Assembly: GCA_902787975.1 (NCBI GenBank)
Contig: CADAIP010000003.1
Span: 62,001-126,000, forward strand
Source: Oscillospiraceae bacterium
Lineage (GTDB): Bacteria > Bacillota > Clostridia > Saccharofermentanales > Saccharofermentanaceae
Reading direction: 5' to 3'
DNA: 64,000 nt
The position numbers and the translations under genes were made by a program. The stretch's first letter is position 1; each line of letters opens with the position of its first letter. The notes under the pieces are model-generated. The model did not search any database. It saw nothing but the letters and a program-made list of their open reading frames with translations, and was not told where the DNA came from. Below are positions 15,982-23,077 of this stretch, piece by piece.

Positions 15982-16401
15982 ATGGGAATCTTATGGATTG
16001 CATTAGAAAAACTCACAGTATCACCAGAGCCGACAAAAGAGCTCATGAAGGATTATTTGTTGTTCGGCGAGTATTTTTGCCCGCCTGAATATAGAGCTGA
16101 TAATGTCGGACGTAATCCTTGGTTCTTTGATAAGGATAATAAGCTGGTATCTCTTGGAGGGAAAATGGGCGAGCCTGAAATATGGTATCGCCATATAAAG
16201 AAATTCTTTGAAAAGCGGGGATTTCAATTGATAGGTGACCCTAATATTGTATGTGAAATGGATGTTGACATTGATGTCAGACATTTAGAGTTTGAGAGAA
16301 TTATCGCTAGATATGACGACAGGCCAATTCTCGAACAGCGGTTTTTAGATGATGACGATATCAAATTAAGCGAACATGGAATTGATAATGAAGATGACTG
16401 A
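15982..16401 (+). CDS. Hypothetical island protein
   Basis: 139-residue acidic, soluble protein with no family I recognise. The reading frame is open upstream to 15790, but that part overlaps the divergent repressor gene and its operators. ATG 15982 (MGILWIALEKL) follows AAAGGAAG at good spacing and lies just after the operator cluster, so I choose it. The C-terminus is strongly acidic (FLDDDDIKLSEHGIDNEDD). There is no signal peptide, membrane segment or cysteine pair. Regulation by the neighbouring XRE protein is likely. Function unknown. Confidence 0.7.
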   Translation: MGILWIALEKLTVSPEPTKELMKDYLLFGEYFCPPEYRADNVGRNPWFFDKDNKLVSLGGKMGEPEIWYRHIKKFFEKRGFQLIGDPNIVCEMDVDIDVRHLEFERIIARYDDRPILEQRFLDDDDIKLSEHGIDNEDD

Positions 16402-16679
16402 ACTATATATCGCTGGAACGCTTGTTATAGATAATATGTCATTAAGATGCTCCTTGATAATGGAATTTAATTATGACGTAGGTCAGACATAAAAAAGCAA
16501 CAACCAGCATAAAACTTTTGGACTTCTTTTATCAGTTCTGTCAGGAATGACCATAAACTTGATCAGCCTTAAGAAGCCGATATATTAAGAATTGGATCAA
16601 TGTAATCCCGTGACCGTTCGCAAACGCAAATCTTCATCGTCTTAGTTACGAACTGCAGTTGTAATTTAAGGGAGTAAAT
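16402..16679. other. Gene-free spacer within the island
   Basis: 278 bases without a supportable gene. AT-rich, no clear promoter, no hairpin with a T-tract and no repeat that I can defend; only the AAGGGAG ribosome site for the next gene at its end. Confidence 0.5.
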
Positions 16680-17735
16680 ATGGCAAAAGATGAATCCAAC
16701 AACAAGTCAGGCCTTATAAACATGCATGACAATAACAGTAATCTGATAACTCAAGAAACTTATGAGATGGTTCGCAGTTATATAGTCAAAGCGCAAAGCG
16801 ATATTTATAAAGCAGTTAATTCAGCTATGGTCATTGCTTACTGGAATATCGGCAAAAAGATATATGAAGTTTGTGGTGAAAGTGAACGTGCTGAATATGG
16901 TAAACAGTTACTTAAGTATTTATCTGATAAGCTGACTGCTGAATTTGGTAAAGGATATACAATATCTAATTTGAAGAACATGCGTCAGTTTTATCGAACT
17001 TTCCAGAATCGCTACGCACTGCGTAGCGAATTGAGCTGGACACATTATCGCAGTCTTATAAGAGTTAAGGATGAGGTTGCCAGACAATTTTATATTGATG
17101 AAGCAATATCTTGTGGATGGAGTTCAAGGCAACTTGATCGTCAGATAAATTCATTATATTACCAGCGGATTTTGGCAAGTAAGGATAAGAAACCAGTGGA
17201 AGACGAAATAAATAAACAAGAGCCAAAACCTGAATATGAGAAGATAATCAAAGATCCATATGTCCTAGAGTTTTTAAATCTTCCTGCAAATGAGCATTTT
17301 TACGAGTCCGATTTGGAGCAGGCTCTTATAGACCATTTGCAGAAATTCCTTCTCGAACTTGGAAAAGGATATTCATTTGTTGCACGACAAAAACATTTTG
17401 ATATTGATGGACGTCATTTTTATGTTGACCTGGTATTTTACAATTATATTCTGAAGTGCTTTGTGCTTGTGGATTTGAAGATAGGAGATCTTACTCATCA
17501 GGATATCGGGCAAATGCAGATGTATGTAAACTTCTACACTCGAAATCTGATGAATGAGGATGACAATCCTCCTATAGGAATTGTATTATGCGCGGATAAA
17601 AGCGATACTTTGGTTGAATATACTTTGCCGGAAGATAATAAGCAGATCTTTGCAGCAAAATACTTACCTTATATGCCAACGAAAGAAGAGTTGAAGAAAG
17701 AGCTTAATCTGGGTGACTTTCGAAAAACAGAATAA
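16680..17735 (+). CDS. DUF1016 (YhcG-type) PDDEXK nuclease-domain protein
   Basis: 351-residue protein of the YhcG/DUF1016 family. The N-terminal DUF1016_N region covers about residues 24-165 and includes the conserved YALRSELSWTHYR. The C-terminal PDDEXK-fold domain (about 190-340) has the acidic/basic catalytic set D250 in FYVDLVFYN and D265-x-K267 in VLVDLKIG, with a glutamine-rich helix GQMQMY. Members are predicted restriction-type nucleases frequent in islands and near restriction-modification genes. ATG 16680 follows AAGGGAG. A strong terminator follows. No methylase partner is nearby. Codon use and AT content resemble the adjacent repressor, not the core genes. Confidence 0.9.
   Translation: MAKDESNNKSGLINMHDNNSNLITQETYEMVRSYIVKAQSDIYKAVNSAMVIAYWNIGKKIYEVCGESERAEYGKQLLKYLSDKLTAEFGKGYTISNLKNMRQFYRTFQNRYALRSELSWTHYRSLIRVKDEVARQFYIDEAISCGWSSRQLDRQINSLYYQRILASKDKKPVEDEINKQEPKPEYEKIIKDPYVLEFLNLPANEHFYESDLEQALIDHLQKFLLELGKGYSFVARQKHFDIDGRHFYVDLVFYNYILKCFVLVDLKIGDLTHQDIGQMQMYVNFYTRNLMNEDDNPPIGIVLCADKSDTLVEYTLPEDNKQIFAAKYLPYMPTKEELKKELNLGDFRKTE
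17009..17029. repeat. 21-base perfect palindrome inside the DUF1016 gene
   Basis: TCGCTACGCA, a central C, then TGCGTAGCGA. It encodes the conserved YALRSE stretch and stands out from the AT-rich gene around it. Confidence 0.8.
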
Positions 17736-18234
17736 TCATTCCAAAAAATAGAAGCTACTGCCTTTGAAGTCAGAGACAGATTGGTTCGAATCTTACCAGA
17801 ATAGGATTCATTGAGTGATAATTTAACTCTGATTGCTAGATTAGAGATATAAAATGATAAGACGACCACAAAATTCCGTAAACATTGCGTTTGCGGAATT
17901 TTCGTTTTTGAGATGATTGCCACATTGGTATTTTATCGCTCGACGATTCTTTTGATCAAGCAATGCGTTTGTATATATATGATAGTTTGGTTTTTCTTGC
18001 AACTCAGGTTGAGAAATGCCATCAAGATAATTTCATTACTCGTTTACAAATCATTATAGGAATAGTAATGGTGCTATATGGATGATAATAATAACATGTT
18101 AGGCGGACCGACTGTGATAAAGTGGTTTTAGCAGACGATCACAGGCTGACAGGCGTAATATGATAAACAGGTGGATAGCAATCGGCTGTTGTAGTATACT
18201 AACATGTAAGTCAATGTTAAAGGATGGGATGCCC
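17736..18234. other. Gene-free region between the island and GH115
   Basis: About 500 bases. It holds the strong hairpin at 17870-17902, a 10-base match to the tRNA-Ser T-loop (GTTCGAATCT at 17784-17793), and near its end two ACATGT-containing words (18095 and 18201 areas) upstream of the GH115 start. No ORF here has a ribosome site or recognisable product. Confidence 0.55.
17870..17909 (+). terminator. Strong terminator after the DUF1016 gene
   Basis: AAAATTCCG-T-AAAC (17870-17883) pairs with GTTT-G-CGGAATTTT (17889-17902): a 14-bp stem with one T-G wobble and a 5-base loop, then CGTTTTT. It is 134 bases beyond the stop codon and marks the likely right side of the island. Confidence 0.7.
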
Positions 18235-21165
18235 ATGGATTTCATTATTTCTAGCGCAAAGATCAGGAAGGGCGGAAATGCCATTGTATACGACGCTGAA
18301 GCCTTGAGCGGCGTTAAGAAGATCGCTTCAAAAGTTGCAGGCGACATAAAGGCTGTCTTCGGAGCTGCCCCCAAACTTCTCGAGAATAAAGATGCTGACA
18401 GTCCGGTCTATGTCGGCACGATCGGTGATCAGCTCATCAGAAATCTCGGTGTGGATGTATCCGATATTGAAGGTAAGCGTGAGGTATATAAGATCGAAGT
18501 AAAAGACGGCAGCCTCATTATCACGGGAAGCGATAAGCGCGGAACGATATATGGTATGTTCAAGCTCTCAGAGATGCTCGGTGTATCCCCCTTTATCGAC
18601 TGGCTTGATGTAAAGCCTGTAAGGATCAATGAATTCAAGATTCCAAAAGATTATTGCATGATCTCAAAAGAGCCTTCTGTAAAATTCAGGGGATTCTTTA
18701 TTAATGATGAATGGCCGGCATTCGGAAATTACTGCAACAAGAGGTTCGGAGGCTTTAATGCCAAAGTCTATGAACATGTTTTCGAGCTCCTGTTAAGACT
18801 TAAGGGAAATTATATGTGGCCTGCAATGTGGTCAGCGATATTCCCGAATGACGGACCCGGACTTGAGAACTGCATTCTTGCCGATGAACTCGGCGTCGTC
18901 ATGGGTATGAGCCATCACGAACCATGCTTAAGGCAGGGTGAGGAATATAAGTACTTAAGAGGACCTAAGTCTGTCTATGGAGATGCCTGGAATTTCCTTA
19001 CAAATGAGAAGGGTATCACAAGATTCTGGGAAGACGGATTAAAGAGAAGCGGCAAGTTTGAGAACGTCATAACCGTAGGTATGAGAGGCGAAGCTGACAC
19101 CGCGATAATGGGTAAGGAGGCAACGCTCAAAGACAATATCGATCTTTTGCGTAAAGTTCTCAAGACCCAGAACAGGCTTATCAGGGAAAACGTTAACGCG
19201 AACCTCGATGAAGTGCCGAGAATGCTGGCGCTGTATAAGGAAGTTGAGCCGTATTTTTACGGTGATGACAAGACGGCAGGACTCATGGATGATCCTGAAC
19301 TTGAAGGCGTTACATTGATGCTTTGTGATGATAATCACGGCAACTTAAGGACCGTTCCGACAAACAAGATGAGATGTCACAAGGGCGGATACGGTATGTA
19401 CTACCACTTCGACTATCACGGACTTCCGGTGTCATTTGAATGGTTTAATACAACTCACCTGACAAAGGTCTGGGAGCAGATGACGACAGCATATGACTTC
19501 GGAATAAGAGATCTCTGGATAGTTAATGTCGGTGATATATTCAGCAACGAATATCCTCTCGGATATTTCCTCGATCTTGCATACGATTTTGACCGCTGGG
19601 GAACAAGTAATTCCGGCAGTGCTCACGAATATACCAGGCTCTGTGTTGAGCGTAATTTCAAGGGAAAGATCACATCACAGGATCTTAAGAAATGCGTTGA
19701 ACTTCTGGAAGGATACACAAGGATAACTTCAGCCAGAAGAACGGAAGCAATGAACGATCTGGTCTATGCCCCGTTCGCATACAGTGAAGCGTTTGACACA
19801 CTCGTAAAGTGTGAGAAGCTCATGAGTGATGCTGATAAGCTTTTGAATAAACTCAAAGGCAACACGAGGTATTCTTTCTACGAGCTCATCTGGCTGCCTT
19901 TGACGGCAAACTTAAATGTTCAGAAGATGTGGCTTCTTACGACACTTAATCACGGTTTTGCTGCGCAGGGCAGCACATATGCCATGACGCTCGCAAAGAA
20001 GGTTGAAGAATGCATCGCTTACGACAGAAAGATAGTGGATGAACTTCATAAGATCGCGAATGGAATGTGGTATGGCATGGGCTTATCCGAGCATATTGGT
20101 TTTAACGACTGGTGCGAAGAAGGATGCAAGTATCCTGTGGTTCATACTTTCGAGCCTGCGAACAAAGAAAGACTCATAGTATCCGTTAAGGGAAGTAATC
20201 AATATTCGGAAGGTAAATTCTGGACCGGTATTGTTCCCGTTGCAGATGCTTTCCTGGATCCGTCAAAGGATGAGGCTGAGCTGATACTTAGCACGGCAGG
20301 CGCTCCTGCTGCTCATTTCAAGGTCGAGAATCCTAACAGCTTTATCAGCGTATCTGAAGCAGAAGGCACAGTAAAGCCTTATGCCCTGAAGGTGCTTAAG
20401 GTAAGGCTCGACAGGAAAAAGTACAAGAAGACAAAATGCATACCTGAGATCTGCATTCATTGTTCAGACGGAAATGTTGTTGTGAAATTCCCTGTCAATA
20501 CGCTGGCAGATATCGGTGCTGGCAGGAAGCCTGACGGAGTGTACTACTGGTGCGGCAGGAAGATCGACATGAACGAGAAAGTCATTGATGCTCCGCTCCA
20601 TAAGAGATCATGGCCGGGCAGCATTGACTGCATGGATTATATCTCGATAGAAGCAAAGAATTTCTACAGCAAGACAGATTCATCAAAAGGCGGATTCAAA
20701 GTAATAGAAGATTATTCCAGAGGCTTTGATGCAGTTAAGGCTTATCCGCAGGATGTTATCTTCGGAAGAAGCGGAAAAGATAGCCCGAAGCTGACTTACA
20801 AAGTGAATGTTCCTGTTAAGGGTAATTACACGATCACATTCTGTGTAAATCCCAGTAATCCTTATTCGAGAGAAAATGAGATATTCTTCGGTGTAAGCGC
20901 AAACGGCGGCAAGATGAAGAAGATCAATATGATCCATCCTTATTTTGCAGTAGGCGACGGCAATCCTTACTGGTCTTCGGGAGTGCTTCAGAATAAGCGT
21001 GAGATAGATGTTACAGTAACGCTCAACGCGGGAGTAAATGACATCGATGTCTTCGCGCTCGATCCGAATTTTGTCCTTCAGAAGCTGGTTATATTCAAAG
21101 CAGAAGAGTATCCTGCAAGATCTTATCTCGGACCTGAAGAGACATTCAGATACAGCGGCTCATAA
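18235..21165 (+). CDS. GH115 family xylan alpha-1,2-glucuronidase
   Basis: Large glycoside hydrolase of family GH115, which removes (methyl)glucuronic acid side groups from xylan or xylo-oligosaccharides. The order is: N-terminal alpha/beta domain (to about residue 150), the catalytic barrel with family blocks such as LKGNYMWPAMW, MGMSHHEPC, VGMRGEAD and YHFDYHGLP, and C-terminal helical and beta domains to residue 976. There is no signal peptide, so it should act inside the cell on imported oligosaccharides. ATG 18235 is chosen (AAAGGA upstream); ATG 18229, two codons earlier, is possible and the frame is open further. No other xylanolytic gene lies beside it; a WYL regulator follows. Confidence 0.93.
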   Translation: MDFIISSAKIRKGGNAIVYDAEALSGVKKIASKVAGDIKAVFGAAPKLLENKDADSPVYVGTIGDQLIRNLGVDVSDIEGKREVYKIEVKDGSLIITGSDKRGTIYGMFKLSEMLGVSPFIDWLDVKPVRINEFKIPKDYCMISKEPSVKFRGFFINDEWPAFGNYCNKRFGGFNAKVYEHVFELLLRLKGNYMWPAMWSAIFPNDGPGLENCILADELGVVMGMSHHEPCLRQGEEYKYLRGPKSVYGDAWNFLTNEKGITRFWEDGLKRSGKFENVITVGMRGEADTAIMGKEATLKDNIDLLRKVLKTQNRLIRENVNANLDEVPRMLALYKEVEPYFYGDDKTAGLMDDPELEGVTLMLCDDNHGNLRTVPTNKMRCHKGGYGMYYHFDYHGLPVSFEWFNTTHLTKVWEQMTTAYDFGIRDLWIVNVGDIFSNEYPLGYFLDLAYDFDRWGTSNSGSAHEYTRLCVERNFKGKITSQDLKKCVELLEGYTRITSARRTEAMNDLVYAPFAYSEAFDTLVKCEKLMSDADKLLNKLKGNTRYSFYELIWLPLTANLNVQKMWLLTTLNHGFAAQGSTYAMTLAKKVEECIAYDRKIVDELHKIANGMWYGMGLSEHIGFNDWCEEGCKYPVVHTFEPANKERLIVSVKGSNQYSEGKFWTGIVPVADAFLDPSKDEAELILSTAGAPAAHFKVENPNSFISVSEAEGTVKPYALKVLKVRLDRKKYKKTKCIPEICIHCSDGNVVVKFPVNTLADIGAGRKPDGVYYWCGRKIDMNEKVIDAPLHKRSWPGSIDCMDYISIEAKNFYSKTDSSKGGFKVIEDYSRGFDAVKAYPQDVIFGRSGKDSPKLTYKVNVPVKGNYTITFCVNPSNPYSRENEIFFGVSANGGKMKKINMIHPYFAVGDGNPYWSSGVLQNKREIDVTVTLNAGVNDIDVFALDPNFVLQKLVIFKAEEYPARSYLGPEETFRYSGS

Positions 21166-21205
21166 GACTTCTTAATGGCCTTTCCGGTACAAATCATAAA
21201 CTGTT

Positions 21206-21241
21206 AAAATAAACATGACACACTGTTGTCATGTTTATTTT
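21206..21241. terminator. 15-bp perfect hairpin between GH115 and the WYL regulator
   Basis: AAAATAAACATGACA (21206-21220) and TGTCATGTTTATTTT (21227-21241) with a 6-base loop CACTGT. The A/T-rich flanks give a T-tract on both strands, so it may terminate transcription either way. Its position 29 bases before the next ATG also allows an operator role. Confidence 0.65.
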
Positions 21242-21269
21242 GTTAGTATTATCACGGAGCGAAAACAGG

Positions 21270-22196
21270 ATGAAGATAGACAGACTTATCGGAATATTGT
21301 CAGTTTTGCTGCAGGAGGAAAAGGTAACCGCACCTGACCTCGCAGAACGATTCGAAGTATCAAGGAGGACCATCAACCGTGACATAGATGATCTGTTGTA
21401 TGCGGGAATCCCGATACGTACTTCTCAAGGTGTCGGAGGTGGAATCAGCATTGCTGAAGGCTATAAGGTAGACAGGACGATTCTGACTTCAAAAGACATG
21501 CAGATGATACTTGCGGGCTTGAGGAGCCTCGACAGCGTGAGCGGAAGCAGTTATTACGGCCAGCTGATGGAGAAGATCCAGGCGGGGTCATCGGAATTCA
21601 TCAGCGGCAGAGATTCGATCCTTATTGATCTCTCGTCCTGGTATAAGGAATCTCTGGCACCAAAGATATCAACGATACAGGATGCGATAGAGAACAGGCA
21701 TTTACTGGAGTTTTACTACTATGCCCCGTCAGGTGAAAGCAAACGTTCGATTGAACCTTATTACATTGTTTTCAAATGGACGAGTTGGTATGTATACGGA
21801 TGGTGCAGGCAAAGGAAAGATTACAGGCTCTTTAAGCTGAACCGTATGGATAAGGTAAAGGAGACGAAAAAAGAGTTTGCATGCAGAAATGCGCCGGTAC
21901 CGGATCTCAGTTCTGAATTGAAGTTTCCGCGGAATATAGTGCTTAAGGCATTGTTTGATCCGGATATGAAGTGGCGTCTGGTAGAAGAATTCGGACCTGA
22001 CTGTTATGAAGTTCAGGAAGACGGCAGGCTTCTTCTGATCAAAGACTACGCTGATATCGATAATCTTACGATGTGGATGCTTACATTCGGAGATAAGGTG
22101 GAAGTGATAGAACCTGAGGAAGTCCGTGAGAGACTTAAGGAAATGGCAGGATCAATGATGAAAATATATGGAGGAAAGAAAAATGGCAGAAATTGA
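21270..22196 (+). CDS. HTH_11/WYL-domain transcriptional regulator
   Basis: YafY-type regulator of 308 residues. The N-terminal winged HTH (about residues 1-60, with VTAPDLAERFEVSRRTINRDIDDL shortened to its core RRTINRD) is followed by a WYL domain (about 135-220, containing SIEPYYIVFKWTSWYVYGWC) and a WCX C-terminal extension. WYL domains bind nucleotides, nucleic acid or small ligands. The upstream open frame includes the hairpin; ATG 21270 with GGAG ahead is preferred. It overlaps the RidA gene by 14 bases, so the two are coupled. It could regulate GH115, but that is only proximity. Confidence 0.9.
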   Translation: MKIDRLIGILSVLLQEEKVTAPDLAERFEVSRRTINRDIDDLLYAGIPIRTSQGVGGGISIAEGYKVDRTILTSKDMQMILAGLRSLDSVSGSSYYGQLMEKIQAGSSEFISGRDSILIDLSSWYKESLAPKISTIQDAIENRHLLEFYYYAPSGESKRSIEPYYIVFKWTSWYVYGWCRQRKDYRLFKLNRMDKVKETKKEFACRNAPVPDLSSELKFPRNIVLKALFDPDMKWRLVEEFGPDCYEVQEDGRLLLIKDYADIDNLTMWMLTFGDKVEVIEPEEVRERLKEMAGSMMKIYGGKKNGRN

Positions 22197-22551
22197 AAGA
22201 TACGATGTAAGTGAAGAGTGGGCACATTCAGGAATCATCAAGGCCGGTGATCTTTGTTTCCTGGGATACTGCGTAGGTAATATCGGAGGAACCATAGAGG
22301 AACAGATCAACGGAGCCTTCGATAACATGGAACAGAGACTTGCGATGGTCGGTCTTACACTTGAATCCGTGGTACAGATGGATTGTCTGTTCAGGGATGT
22401 ATGGAACATACCCGTTATGGAGAAGATCATAAAGGAAAGATTTAACGGGAAGTATCCTGTAAGAAAATCCATCCAGACGGAGTTTGCTCATGTCGGTGGT
22501 AAGGATGGATTACTGTTCCAGGCTGATGCAGTAGCGTACTGCGGTAAATAA
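22183..22551 (+). CDS. RidA/YjgF family protein
   Basis: 122-residue RidA-fold protein; canonical members hydrolyse reactive enamine/imine intermediates such as 2-aminoacrylate. It shows the family pattern with NIGGTIEEQINGAFDNMEQRL, and the active-site arginine in the block KYPVRKSIQTEF. The usual GQ/P-E-A ending is replaced by QADAVAYCGK, so it is probably one of the divergent Rid subfamilies rather than RidA proper. ATG 22183 has GGAGGAAAG upstream within the WYL gene. It is co-transcribed with the WYL regulator and the MmcQ-type gene. Confidence 0.85.
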   Translation: MAEIERYDVSEEWAHSGIIKAGDLCFLGYCVGNIGGTIEEQINGAFDNMEQRLAMVGLTLESVVQMDCLFRDVWNIPVMEKIIKERFNGKYPVRKSIQTEFAHVGGKDGLLFQADAVAYCGK

Positions 22552-22571
22552 GTCAAACGGAGACAGAGATA

Positions 22572-22937
22572 ATGAAATACGAGTGGATAGATAAATATCT
22601 TTTGGAAAAGCCTGGCGTAACAAAGGATCTGCAGCCGGAATGGAACTGGATACGCTATCAGATAGGCGGGAAGATGTTCGCCGCAATTTGCCTGGATGAT
22701 AATGACAAGCCTTATTACATAACGTTGAAACTGGAACCGCTCGAAGGCGAATTCTGGCGCAAACAGTATGAGGATATTATTCCCGGCTACTACATGAACA
22801 AAGTACATTGGAATTCGGTGAAAGCTGATGGAAAAGTGCCTGACGATATCCTCAGGGATCTGCTTAATAAGGCATATGAGATTGTTCTCGGCAGTTTCAG
22901 CAAGAAAAAGCAAAAAGAGATATCAGGTAAAGAGTGA
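22572..22937 (+). CDS. MmcQ/YjbR family DNA-binding-fold protein
   Basis: 121 residues of the MmcQ/YjbR family: the start YIDxYL-x-KPG-like (WIDKYLLEKPGVTKD), GGKMFAAICLDD, then the hallmark PGYYMNKVHWNSV and a C-terminal helix (LNKAYEIVLGSF). The fold resembles a CyaY-like double-wing domain; function is not established. It follows the RidA gene by 20 bases with GGAGACAG as ribosome site. It ends the small WYL-rid-mmcQ cluster. Confidence 0.85.
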   Translation: MKYEWIDKYLLEKPGVTKDLQPEWNWIRYQIGGKMFAAICLDDNDKPYYITLKLEPLEGEFWRKQYEDIIPGYYMNKVHWNSVKADGKVPDDILRDLLNKAYEIVLGSFSKKKQKEISGKE

Positions 22938-23005
22938 TCTGAGAAGCTGATACTGATAGTAAACAGACAAAAATATGTAATTACGGTGATTATCGGTCTT
23001 TTTTC

Positions 23006-23033
23006 TTGAAAACATCGAATTGTAAAATATAAT
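23006..23033 (+). promoter_or_regulatory. Promoter of the hybrid kinase operon
   Basis: TTGAAA (23006-23011), 16-base spacer, TATAAT (23028-23033). The expected start of transcription near 23040 leaves too little leader for the GTG at 23048 and supports ATG 23078 as translation start. Confidence 0.6.
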
Positions 23034-23077
23034 TAATATATACGAGTGTGTTTTCTGAGGAGATACCGGTTCAGCGT

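Noticed and set aside
17780..17800. Second tRNA gene suspected from the T-loop-like GGTTCGAATC
   Set aside because: The flanking bases do not pair as a T-stem and no acceptor or anticodon arm is present.
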